Source: Agrocybe praecox
Taxonomy: Eukaryota > Basidiomycota > Agaricomycetes > Agaricales > Agrocybaceae
Length of the DNA stretch: 64,000 bases
Assembly: GCA_964017145.1 (NCBI GenBank)
Contig: OZ024843.1
Span: 4,110,443-4,174,442 of the forward strand
Direction: 5' to 3'
In this document: one piece after another, positions 35,438 through 46,107 of the stretch
How the letters are laid out: every line of letters starts with the position of its first letter
Position numbering within the stretch: the first letter of the stretch is position 1
The notes under the pieces: model-generated
Databases searched by the model: none
The model's input: the letters and a program-made list of their open reading frames with translations, nothing else
Told to the model about the DNA's origin: nothing
Made by a program: the position numbers and the translations under genes

Positions 35438-38002
35438 ATGCAGGAGAAAGACCTTTCCGATGATATCTTTCAAGTATCTCGCACAGGACCTCCGTCAGTC
35501 CATAGCAAATCCTCTGATGACGGATTTTTTCTCGCAGAAGATCGCAGGAAGTCAGGAGAAAAACAACTCCTACGGAAACTCGACACACGAGTCCTGCCAA
35601 CCATCGTGATGATCTACATTTTGAACAATATTGACGTACGCACATCGCCTATTTGCTTTTGCTAAATCTGCATATCAAACAATTCACTCAGAGGGCGGCA
35701 ATTACCTCGGCAAGGCTCAAAGGTCTAGAGCAAGATCTTCACTTATCTGGTGCAAATAGTGTTATTGCGACTGAAATTGCAAATCGCTTACATGTCTGAT
35801 TCTCAGAAATCCAGTACAATATTATCTTAGCCACGTTCTTCGCTTTTTGCGCTCCAGCCCAGGTTCCTTCAAACATAGTACGAGGTTATGGAAACTATAA
35901 TCTGCCATCTACTAACAACGAAGTCTAGTTTCTTAATAGACTCTCAAGGCCTTCGATATATATCGGCACTTGCGTTGCTCTATGGGGCTTCGTTAGTTTG
36001 CTAACTGGAGTCTGTCCTGGTATTTATTCTATGCAGGACGATATTGATACGTTCAATTCAGGTTACACAGAATTTCAGAGGTCTCATGATATGTCGCGTC
36101 TTCTTGGCTCTTCCGGAGGTGCGTTTTTTCTAATTTATCGCACACTCTTCTACCTACTGAAAACGTGCTGCAGGCAGCTTTTCACCCGGGAATAATGTAC
36201 TTGTTGTCCAGGTTCGTTAAGGTCTCAATGTATTGATGTCACATTTTAATATGTCTTGTTTTAATATATGCGTATAGATGGTACACACGGAAGGTATCAC
36301 TGACTTGCCAATCGACGCTTTGACACGCGTTCACATTTTACAGGAATTGACCCTCCGTGCCGCCATCATGTTCGCTGGATTGATAATATCGAATGGTTTT
36401 GGAAGTGTAAGAAGTCGTTCACATGGTATTTAAAGGTGCCTAATTTACCTCTCTTAGTTGGTCGCTGCCGGAATTTTGAGCAGTATGGAAGGAAAGCTTG
36501 GAGTGAGAGCATGGAGATGGTAAGATATTTCTAGCCCCCATTTTGAACCATTGACCAGGACTACCATCATCTCAGGCTATTTTATATAGAGGTTACTAGA
36601 AGTGTTTTTTTATTGAATATATGGTGTATTCTGACCATTTTCACTAGGGGTCGATCACGATCTTCGTCGGAATCCAGACCACGTAAGTCATGTTGGCTTT
36701 CTGATATCTTATCATATCTGAAGGCCCGGCGTTTGGTGTAGATGGCTTCTCCCTGACTATGTACGCCGTACCATACATTAGGCTTACAATTGTCTCCTTA
36801 ACTGTTTAAACCCCATAGCCCCATAACACGCGATGGTTGTCACCAGCCGAGCGGCGTCTCGCTCGTGTTCGTGTATCTGAAGATGCAGGTGAAGCCGATG
36901 AAGATAGTACAAGTGAATCGTACGTAAATCTATCCAAGACTGTTAAGGTTTAGATCCTGATAAGTCTTTTTAGACCATGGAATGGGCTCAAGCTGGCCCT
37001 AAAAGATTCCAAGGTGTATATTTTTGCATTGATGAGCTACAGCGGGGCTCTAGGCATGGGATTCGTTAATTTCATTCCAACGTATGATATGATGTTCTTT
37101 TCCTCTGCTTGATCCATTGACCGAAATATCACTATCAGTCTAACTGCCACCCTCGGGTTCTCGACAACTGTAACTCTGCTGCTTGCCGCGTAGGCTCCGT
37201 TTTGCTGGTGCAAATGGACTTTTTAATAATAATAAATAAAATAAAATGCTTTAGCCCTCCATGGATACTAGCAGCATTCATGTGTATACTTAATGCTCGA
37301 CATGCAGGTAGTTTATTTTTATTATCACCCCGGCCAGTATCTAACACTAACACTATCTCGCTCTGTAGATATGACCGGAGAACGATTTTGGCATCTTTTT
37401 GTTTGGTGGGCAACAGCCATTTCAGGATATATCATCGCGATTTCAACCATGTCCACCGCTGGACGTTATGTTTCCCTGTTTCTATTGGCAGAAGGCCCCA
37501 TCGCTGGTTCCATTATTTTGGTATGGGTCAGTAACAGCATTCCACGTCCTCCCAGTAAACGTGCCGCCAGTATTGCACTCGTTAACGCAGTCGGAAATGT
37601 TGGCTTTCTGTGGGTGATCAAGAATTCTATATTGTTTATGAAAGTATAACTAAGGTCTTAACCACCACAGAGTAAGCGCGTTTGTCTGGAAAGTGGAATG
37701 GAGTCCACGATATGAGCCGTCTATGATTATTGGAATATGCAGCCTCCTTTTAGCCATTACTTTGGCTCTTGGTAAGTATTGTACTTTTACCGGCAATTCA
37801 TCGGAAAAAAATATTTAAATATTAAATTTTCACTTCAGCTCTGCGCTTCATATTAATTCACGAAAACAAGCTGCTCGACAAAAAAGAGCTTGATTCTTCG
37901 AAAGAAGCTATGCAAGAGCGCATCGAGCTATCTGCGCAACTTGAAGGCATCACCATGGAAGAAGCTATGAGAAAGAAGAAAGCGTTCCGTTACCTTTATT
38001 GA
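35438..38002 (+). CDS. MFS transporter, allantoate-permease (Dal5-like) family
   Basis: Twelve-helix major facilitator of the anion:cation symporter family (yeast relatives carry allantoate, nicotinate, biotin or pantothenate); substrate unknown. The ATG at 35438 gives MQEKDLSDDIFQVSRTGP, then RKLDTRVLPTIVMIYILNNI and TSARLKGLEQDLHLS. About fourteen exons can be chained, several under 50 bases: IQYNIILATFFAFCAPAQVP, PSIYIGTCVALWGFVSLLTG, VTQNFRGLMICRVFLALPE, AAFHPGIMYLLSRWYTRKEL, AAIMFAGLIISNGFGSLVAA. Then come SITIFVGIQTT, WLSPAERRLARVRV, VYIFALMSYSGALGMGFVNF, GRYVSLFLLAEGPIAGSIIL and VEWSPRYEPSMIIGICSLLL. The tail KAFRYLY stops at 38000-38002. The R-x-x-L-x-L-P-E-A and RWYTRKE motifs are family hallmarks. 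No frameshift is needed. The first ATG overlaps a possible splice acceptor, so an upstream exon cannot be excluded. Confidence 0.8.
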
Positions 38003-38129
38003 AGACTTGCCTACGATCATCAACCATTTGAATACGCTCGTTACAGGACAACGAATAATCAAGTTAAATCTATACAACCCAATCAATTACTATGGCTTTT
38101 TTACACGCGCTTGCGCAAGGATTACATTC

Positions 38130-39146
38130 AGTCTATGGTGGTCATTTAGGGAAGTATTCCCGGGACTCGCGCACCGCTCATTGAGATTTTTACCCTTTCC
38201 GCGCAATGTTAGGGTCAGTCAAAATTATCCCTGAACGTGTGCGCGGACAGGAAAGTTGCGCGATTTCGCGATTTTTTTTTTGTTTTTTGCGCGCAATTCT
38301 TTTGATTTAAGGGGAGTTATGTGCGCGGGTAATTGGATCAGCGCACGTAATTATTTGGAGAATTGCGCGCAACACTTTTGTGTGAGCGCGCACTTTTCCT
38401 GGCGCGCATTTAATGTGTGCGTGCATATGCCGGTCTGCCGAAGGTCGGACCATCCGGCTGCATAATCGCTTTCAGCGGAGCCATATATCAGACTTTATTT
38501 ACAATTCAAATACATACTATGTTATGATGACCATTCTAACTTTCCAGTGGCAGTCTTTACCTGTACTTACTTATCACCTCTTTATCTTTTTTACTTGGAC
38601 ACTTAATTGTATGTTTTGATGTAAATGGTTCTATAGGAAATGATAGCTTTTAAATACATAGTAGACCATTCGTATCTGTAAGATACTTGCGGGTTATAAT
38701 TTACGAGAAATAAAGCTAAGAATATACTTAAGATTCCAACTCATCCGTAAGGAAGAGTCAAAAATCTGTCTCTACGGAGTGCCTTGGAAGTGCCGGGGTG
38801 CCAGACGGTGGCTCAAGTACTCAACTTTCGGCAGACCGGCACACGCAGGCACATATTAAGTGCGCGCCAGGAAAAGTGCGCGCTCGCACAAAAGTGTTGC
38901 GCGCAATTCTCAAAGTAATTGCGTGCGCTGATCCAATTACCTGCGCAGATGAATCCCCTTAAATCAAAAGAATGGCGCACAAAGAAAAAAAGTCGCTCGA
39001 TTTACCCGAAATCGCGAAATCGCGCAACTTTCCTGTCCGCGCACACGTTCAGGGATAATTTTGACTGACCCTAATATTGCGCGAAAAGGGTAAAAATCCC
39101 AATGGGCGGTAAGCGGGAGTACTTCCCCTAAATGACCGCTGTAGTG
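38130..39146. mobile_element. Non-autonomous foldback element with ~300-base inverted arms
   Basis: The left arm (about 38130-38440) and right arm (about 38835-39146) are imperfect inverted copies. For example, GGTCATTTAGGG, ATTTTTACCCTTT and AGGGTCAGTCAAAATTATCC on the left are matched in reverse on the right. The arms are rich in GCGCGC words; the centre (38450-38830) is AT-rich and codes for nothing recognisable. The outer ends read AGTCTATGGTGGTC and, reversed, CACTACAGCGGTC. CATTC occurs directly outside both ends (38125-38129 and 39147-39151), a possible 5-base target duplication. It sits 130 bases after the MFS stop. The CACTACA-like tip could suggest a CACTA-type family, but the left tip is diverged and 5 bases is not the usual duplication for that family. 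Confidence 0.75.
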
Positions 39147-39242
39147 CATTCTCTCTAACGCGTCGCGCAGCGCGCTGACTTACAGGTAAGAGTGATTTAG
39201 GGAGCAGAAATGCGACATTTCCAAGTACCAGTAATCACTATG

Positions 39243-39815
39243 CTACACTCCATGATTAATAGTGACAGGCATACGTCTTCTAATTTCTCCGCGTACCCAT
39301 GTATGCAAATCTGCAACAAATCCAGACTTGGTCTCCACTTCATCTATATCCTTCTTTATTTTATTTAATGCGCGTAAGATGTTAATTTCAGCGGTGGTGG
39401 ACGAGTAGGAAGACGACAAGTATTCAGCAAGTGCGAGCGTAGCCAGTCGCCCACCACACGGGCTGCACACAAGCACAGAAGAATCTTCGTCCACATGGCA
39501 AATGACCTGGACTGCATTCTTGACGTCTGAAAATGGGACAAGGATGGTTATCATTTTCGTATGTTGCATAGATGCAAAAGCCATCCTAGCCTCAGACAAC
39601 TGTAGCTCATCGTGACTCTCGTCAAAAACGATCAGTATGAGTGAGATATGGTATGACTCGATTAGAGTGTTGGAGTATAAGAGGTCCACCAACCCCATAT
39701 CGACGATGTAGAAATTCGGTTCGATTGGAATCATGTCTTGGAAGACATCGATGTCGTCACCAAAGCCAGTTGTATTAGCTCCTGAAGCCGGAGGCGGTGG
39801 GGGTAAGAGTGACAT
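39243..39815 (-). CDS. Small protein with Cx5R loop, possibly phosphatase-like
   Basis: A 190-residue open frame starts MSLLPPPPPASGANTTGFG. The part from about residue 55 alternates strands and helices: ISLILIVFDESHDELQ, MITILVPFSDVKNAVQVI, then SSVLVCSPCGGRLATLALAE. The last segment resembles the active-site strand, loop and helix of dual-specificity phosphatases: C-S-P-C-G-G-R fits C-x5-R, although the usual His before the Cys is Val and the Ser/Thr after the Arg is Leu. This is a structural guess; it may be an inactive relative or an unrelated protein. No introns are needed. An upstream exon on the minus strand (39830-40190) is possible but not supported by motifs. The right arm of the foldback element ends about 100 bases beyond its stop. 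Confidence 0.4.
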   Translation of the reverse strand: MSLLPPPPPASGANTTGFGDDIDVFQDMIPIEPNFYIVDMGLVDLLYSNTLIESYHISLILIVFDESHDELQLSEARMAFASMQHTKMITILVPFSDVKNAVQVICHVDEDSSVLVCSPCGGRLATLALAEYLSSSYSSTTAEINILRALNKIKKDIDEVETKSGFVADLHTWVRGEIRRRMPVTINHGV

Positions 39816-40965
39816 TGATATGATGCTGGACTGAGAGGGACTTCACTGGGTTTTGCTGGGTGGGGTATTATGGCTGGTGGATATTTACTGAATGCCCCAA
39901 CCCTTATACTAGACAACGCGTGTACACAATGGACGGCTGCTATACGCAGCACAATGGATGACCAAATGTGGGTCAGGGTCTTTTTTAGTGTATATAAACT
40001 TGATATCTTTTTTAGTAAATCATTGGTCGTTTGACAATGGGCGGCGTGGCGAAATATATATATATATTTTAGAAAATTTTCAAAGGAACCATCATTCTTC
40101 ATTTGGTACGTGAATCGCATGGCATGTTTCTTATAAGTTATACCTCCGACTATCAAAGATGCGTACATGGATTCAGAAGTTGGAACCAAATCAGAAATAC
40201 TTGAATCGAGTAACTGACCTCTTCTAACGCGCTTTATTCCATCCGCGCCGCGCGCCGCGGACTCTCACGTGACCGCGACGAAAGACTCAAACGCACACTA
40301 AACTACGGTAACTTGACAATATTAGAACATTTTCCGGTGCGATCAATCAGAAAAGTGTTCGTTATTTCTAGAACATACCATGTGAGTATTAATAATAGAC
40401 GACTCAGCAAACCTGAATGAATTTTGGAGTGGTCTCAAAAAGATATTTGTCTTTGAATTGTAATCGAGTGCTCCAAATCTCCAGACGCCCTGGAACCCGT
40501 CGTCCGGTGTGTAAAATTGATCTTGGGATGCATGTGTACGTACGAGAGCTACGGGCAGGTTGCCTACAGGCACTAGCGAAAAAGAAGATTCTTAACCGAG
40601 GGACTAGCAAAATTTATTGTAAGGATGTCGATTTCACAGGATCCATTGTTTTTCGGAGTGGTTTCAATCCATTGTTCAAAATTCGAATAGCATTCGAAAG
40701 ATTCTTTGACTTAGAGTTAACAAGATATGTCAGGGAGTTTCACCAATGACAGACCTGAAGCTTGGATTTAAACAAAAGAGAATTGTGCCCTGGCATGAGG
40801 TGAACCCTGGGTCGGGAAAGAGGACCTATGTCAGGGATCATCGATCAACATCAAAAGAAGAACAAGGATTAAATTGGAATGGAGTCAAAGACTGGGAAAA
40901 TTCTGTGGGTCGCTTTATATCCTTTAAGGTCCAACGTTCAACCCAATTTTCCCCCCATTCCTGCC
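39816..40965. other. Intergenic with short unassigned frames
   Basis: Contains an (AT)n microsatellite at about 40057-40069 and a CG-rich patch at 40230-40280. Frames at 40417-40749 (plus) and 40343-40573 (minus) overlap each other and show no recognisable domain. An exon upstream of the next gene may lie here. Confidence 0.4.
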
Positions 40966-41868
40966 ATGAGTAACCCCGACTCCATGGAAAACAACCCAGC
41001 TGAACCCCCACAAGACCGCCAAATGTTTCTAAGATGGCCAACGAACACCCTGATCAACATAAACACTCGGTATTCAACCCTCTACCACTGGGACTTTCGC
41101 ATCCCGATAGATCCCAGTGATCCACAAGGCAGTCGTGTCGTGGTCCTCCCACAGGAGGAGCTGGAAACAGATCAAAACTTTAAGTTGGATCATCCAACGG
41201 ATACCCCCTCGCGCGCGGGTCAAAGACCCTCGATGCGCGAGGACGACAGAAATATTGAGCGAGATTCTCCAAGGTAAGTTTAACCCATGCCAGCTCCAAG
41301 TGGGATCAAGCTAACACTGCGCTTAGCCCGCTTGATAGCCCTACAGACACAAACGCAACAGCGAGCGTTCAACCTCGCTCTGGGGGAGCATCGACTTTGA
41401 GTCTCCTTTCTGCTCGTTCTCCGCGGCGTACACATGGTACGCGCCAATTCATCACAATCGTACACGACGCAACCCGACCGTATCCAGAGTCTGGTCCACC
41501 GCATTCCCAAGCGTCCGATGACATATCGTCGTCAACGCCGTCGCCGTCGTCATCATTGGCGCAGCTGCCAGCGTCGAGCGGCCCAAAGAGAATCAAGCGG
41601 GGGAAATCGGTCGCTGCAGGTACATCTGCAGCACCCAAAAGGTCAGGAAAACATTTCTGGATATAATACTAGCCCTCACATTCACATTCATTCCAGAAAG
41701 TACAATAGAATTGCCCCCCGCCCGACCTTCGTGCCTGTCAAGGACGCAAGGCTAACGAAGGATTACGTGCGGGGACGTGTAGTTGTTGGGACTGCGAAGC
41801 CCGGAGGCTATATGGATACCACCATCGCACAGGGGGATGAGGCTCGCAACGCTGCGAATCCGACATGA
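40966..41868 (+). CDS. Disordered protein, first of two tandem paralogues
   Basis: Unrecognised family. The ATG at 40966 gives MSNPDSMENNPAEPPQDRQM, then FLRWPTNTLININTRYSTLY with HWDFRIPIDPSD. Exon 1 ends at GTAAGT (about 41275). Exon 2 is Ser/Pro-rich with a basic patch (GPKRIKRGKSVAAG). Exon 3, joined by AG|GTCAGG...CCAG|A, reads KYNRIAPRPTFVPVKDARLT, then GGYMDTTIAQGDEARNAANP, and stops at 41866-41868. The conserved F-x-W-P-(T/S)-N-x-L block and the K-Y-x-R-x-x-P end block are shared with the gene at 44791-46107, so the two are paralogues in the same orientation. Most of the protein is predicted to be disordered from its composition; the basic patch could be a nuclear signal. A start further upstream (40879) is possible. 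Confidence 0.55.
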
Positions 41869-42879
41869 GCAAGCAGGTGAGTGTATCGCCAGTTCATGCA
41901 CGAATTCTACTTACGATAAGCCGCAGATCTACTGCCGTTGAACCCCGAGAATGATGAAATGCCAGGACCCTAGGTTTCGTAAGTACCTATTGACACCCGG
42001 CAATCCTTTGATAAGTGACTTACGGCGCCTAGGTTTATATTTTTAACTGGGCTTTTACGTATTGCATGTATGTTGTGTTGTGCTTGATCCCACAAGCATC
42101 GATGGGACTCGGAGACGGTGGTGGTGGTGATTTTGTGGAAGGATTTCATTTTCTCTTTATGATCATTTCGGACCAAATTCCATCGTCGTCACATGTCCAC
42201 TCAGTATTTGGTATTTATCCCAATTGCGATCTTGTTTCGATTTCACCTCGAAGCGTTACCGAGAGTGATTAAAAAACCCTCCAAAAATTCCTTTGAAAAA
42301 AAGTTTCAGAATGTACGAAATTAAAATGTTTTTTTGTTCCAATCCATGAACCATTAAAAGTAATAGTAATTTACATTGAACGAACTACATATGTACATGC
42401 CATACGACATATGTGCCCTGGTATTCGTATTGATAGATCATATAGTACCAAGCTGAACATACAGAATTTGCCAACTTGTGGAAGTCAAATACGTACCCAA
42501 AGTCACTGCCTGACGAATGTTCGAATTCCATGACCACGACCATCTATCAGAGCTGAGATATTTAGGAAGGAAGGAGTTATAAATATATATATATGTTAAT
42601 CCAAGTAGAACCTCCAACTTAACGAAAGAGGCGCCCAGGCAAGGTAATCGAAATCTAAACGTGAAATCAAGTCGGGGTTTGCATGCACGCGCGCGGCAGC
42701 ATCCCGATAAATATCAAAAAACGAATGTATTGGTCATGAAAATTTAAAATGGAAGAGCGAACGACTACTTAAGTGGATAGCTACGTAAGTACTTGAATGA
42801 GCCAAACATGCATGACGAAGGAAAGAAAGGACGGGTAAAAGCGAGAAAGAAAGAAAGGAAAGTTACTTAGCCAGTTAGC
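41869..42879. other. Intergenic
   Basis: AT-rich with an (AT)n run at 42583-42593. No gene seen. It ends where the inverted duplication begins. Confidence 0.45.
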
Positions 42880-44370
42880 CGACCACTAGGATGCGTGGGT
42901 ATACAGTAAAAAGGTTTTGGCGTTATTAAATCGTGCGATCGATTGGGTAGGCATGAAGCGCTTTTATGGGATGGGATGGGGTTGGAGGGAAGAGGAGAAT
43001 GGGCGGAGAGAGGAAGAGGAAAGGATGCTTATGGGGCGTTAGGAGTATAACGCGACGGCGCGAGAGGAGGTCGTTCGACACTGTCATGAATGTTATCCTA
43101 AAGTAAGGAAGGAAGGGTGTTAGTCGTACTCATAAGAAAGACGCAAACGGAAGAGAGTAGGTAGGAAAGAAGAGAAAAGGAAGTATGAAGAAAGGAAAGG
43201 GAATGAAAAGCGTCATTTAATCAGTTAACCTCGTCGAGCTCCCTGAAGCTGTCCTTGTCAGGGAAGGAGAGCACAGATCGGACAGTGTGAATATATTTTT
43301 TGTGTCGGTAATCATTCGCTTCGCTTGGAGTGGAGCGTGCAAGTGGTGTAGTGGGGAACGTGGAATTTGGAAGGACAAAAAGAAGAGACTTACGACATCC
43401 CATGAATGAATGAATTACAAGCATCACCGCTCATTCATATCCTATCCTAGCCTGAGCCTAACATAAGCTTGGGCTTCGGCCAAACGAGCGCGCGGGGCAA
43501 TTCGGTGGATACAGGACGGACACGCGCCGTGACACGAATAGTCTGTGGGGTAGAGTGTATCATTAAGACGTTATGAGGGGGGTTGAGAAAGGAAGAGGGG
43601 AGCAAAATGGAAAAGGGACTAACGACGTTCGATGCTCGACGTCATAGGGTAGCGTGGGTTGGTAACAATTGTGGCGGTGGGGACTTAGGCGGCCACTTGC
43701 TTAGCCAGGATTGGGCGTTGGCGTGGCAGTGCATGGGTGCGTGCAGAGGGTTATGCTAGTGCTGGTGGGGGGCATCGCGATGAACGACGGAGGCGAAGAT
43801 GAAGCAGTGTGGAAAACAAGAAAAGGTTCGTTGATCCCAGGTACATTAGTCTCCTCTTCAAAAAATCCATCTCCGCTCTTTCCCACGCTGCACACGCTCG
43901 GACTTGTCCCTTCGCTCCGTCGGCCAAGTGCTTGTTCAAAGGGGAACGAACTTCTACTCATTACTACTGCAGTTTATCGCTGTGCCCGGCGACGACGACT
44001 AACTGGCTTACAGACATGACTCGATTGATATATACATTCTCAAAGACAGAGACGATTAGCTTTTTAGAGGCTCTTCGGATATTATTGACTGGACTGGACG
44101 TGAATGTTGGAACATTCATTCATTCATTGGCCTCCCCAGGCTCTGAAATTCAGTTGGTTTTAACCTACTTTGGGTATCCTCCTTCTCCTTCTCCCGCTCC
44201 TTCTCCTCCTCCTCTCTCTCCCCAACTAACTCCTCGCACAGCCAACACAACCTCCATGTCCAATGCAAATGCGAGTGCACGGAGAAAACAACGTTACCAC
44301 TCTTTTCGTCCGTTTCGAACACTGAACACCAGGCAGCGACAATGACTCCAATTGCGGACTCCATGCATTC
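42880..44370 (+). repeat. Inverted segmental duplication, copy 1 (decayed promoter and exon 1)
   Basis: This segment is the reverse-complement relative of 59222-60900, the upstream region and first exon of the BCAS3-like gene. Matching landmarks, in order, are: CGTGGGTATACAGTAAAAA (42896 versus 60876 reversed), the block with GTCATTTAATCA and CGGACAGTGTGAATAT (43213-43300 versus about 60480-60565), GTGTAGTGGGGAACGTG, the CATCGCGATGAACGACG block, and CGGATATTATTGACTGGAC with CATTCATTCATTGGCC. The match ends inside exon 1. Small indels are frequent. It lies between two tandem paralogues of an unrelated gene. Confidence 0.82.
44256..44370 (+). pseudogene. Broken copy of BCAS3-like exon 1
   Basis: The ATG at 44256 gives MSNANASARRKQRYHSF, matching SSNANASGRSKPKRSK of the intact gene. 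A frame change then makes the similarity continue in another frame: SSVSNTEHQAATMTPIADS against SSGSNTTEPQATITTPSPDS. The original frame ends at TGA about 30 codons in. The similarity stops before the intact exon's end, and the downstream exons are absent. Confidence 0.75.
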
Positions 44371-44790
44371 AAGGTGAGTCACGTCTAGGTTTAGATAATA
44401 CTAAAGCTATGTCGTCAGGCTTGTGAATGAGGCGAGATGGGTAGTTTTCAATGAGCATTGTGCGCCTAAACATATTTATAAAACCATTCCACTCTCACCT
44501 ACATGGAGTGTAGATTCGAGATCGACGACACAGATGCAGGGATACACTTGAAATTTGAACCAAATTAGTCATGGAAGTGAGCTCGGGCATGGGTCGGGGA
44601 ACGAGCAGGACAATGCCTCGGTGATCAAAAAATACAATGGGTGATTCAAAAATAACAAAAATTTCCCAGGATGATAGCCTGAAAAAGTTACTCGGCGTAG
44701 CTGCCAACCAAACTGAACCAACACATTTTTTCTTTATATTTCGTGACTCGTCCCATCGATCGACCCACTTGCCAGGTTTCCCCTTCGCGG

Positions 44791-46107
44791 ATGACAATGA
44801 ACGTCCCTCCTACCATTGCAAAATCTAAGAAAGAGGACATGGACTTCTTCCACCCGTGGCCAAGCAACTTGCTCGCCAGCACGAAGACTGGTACTTCCGG
44901 CCTTTCATATTGGGCGACCCCCTGCACCATAAGCTCTCATGAAGAGCTTGGTGTAACCACAAACGTTATATTTGACCACATGCCAAAATGTCCAATGCAC
45001 TCCAGTGGAAACTCACAGATGTGCAACCAGGACAAAAAAGGAAATGGTGGTCAAAGGCAAGTACAGTCACACCACACTCTTGATGGACTTTGGCTGATAC
45101 AAGTTGTAGCCCAGCAAAAGATGGAAAAGACGGAAAGGTGGACCAGCCGGACGCGCCTGGTACGTATCGAAACTTCATTCAGCAGTGTTCCCCGACGACG
45201 ACCCTCGTTTAGCGCAAGCAACAGCAGGGTCTTCCAGTATGCACGACGCCATTCCTTCACCTCCAAGGACGACGCCCACTGGTACCCACACCAATGTACC
45301 AGTCATTCGTCATGCACAGGATTCTTCCACAAGCCCTGTGCCCCCCACTTTATTATATTCCGGGAATTCGCCCTCATCGCCCGGAAACCCGGAGAATACA
45401 CCAACTGTACCGTTCGTCTTGGACATGGAGACATTTGAGACATCGTCTGTAAATTCAACGTCATCATCACTATCATTGCCGCGCAAAAGCGTCTCGAATC
45501 GGACCATCTCTGAGGAAGAAGGAACGAGGGTTAAGCGGGCCAAGTAAGCAGCTTCAAAATTCATGTAAAATCCGAGACGTCCACTCACATAATGGCGAAA
45601 GATTAACCCATGTAACTCAACCATCCCGTAGCACCTCGAGCTCGCCCTCGACGACCCCAACTAGCACCGAGATGGCGACGGACATACTATATGATGCTCC
45701 GTTTCCTACCCAAATTTGTCTCTCGCCTGCCCCATCTCCATCCTCGAGGAAGCCCGCTCCTAGACCGCCCAAGAAAGCGCGAGGGAAATAGTATGTAAAT
45801 TCAAATTCAAAAATTCAAAAATACACTCATCATATTTTCGATAGTCTCAGCCGCAGGCCACATGGATCCCTTTTCCGCGACAAGTTCCAAGAGACGATGC
45901 AAGTGAAGGACTATGATCCACACCGAAAGGAAGAGGGACAAGGTGTAGCGGGCATGCTCAGCCGGACTACGACATCAAACCCAAAGTCAACGCAAAAGGA
46001 GGATAAGTAAGTCAGCTATGTCATTTATCCATTATTCTCACTCACGATTTCTACTGATAATTAGGACTGGCGGCTGTAAACGCAAACGCAGGGACGAGGC
46101 AAACTAG
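44791..46107 (+). CDS. Disordered protein, second tandem paralogue
   Basis: Relative of the gene at 40966-41868. The ATG at 44791 gives MTMNVPPTIAKSKKEDMD, then FFHPWPSNLLASTKTGTSGL with SYWATPCTISSHEELGV, corresponding to the F-x-W-P-T-N-x-L block of the paralogue. A long Ser/Pro/Thr-rich exon follows (about 45187-45540: MFPDDDPRLAQATAGSSS to EEEGTRVKRAK). The next exon is STSSSPSTTPTSTEMATDIL to RPPKKARGKY. Then LSRRPHGSLFRDKFQETMQV, KDYDPHRKEEGQGVAGMLSR, and a short basic last exon TGGCKRKRRDEAN, with its stop at 46105-46107. Basic KR and PPKKAR patches suggest nuclear localisation. The exon boundary near 45060-45185 is uncertain. Function unknown. Confidence 0.52.

Noticed and set aside
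43701..44019. Overlapping short frames in the duplicated segment
   Set aside because: They correspond to the non-coding leader/promoter of the BCAS3-like gene in the other copy, and the frames are not kept between copies.
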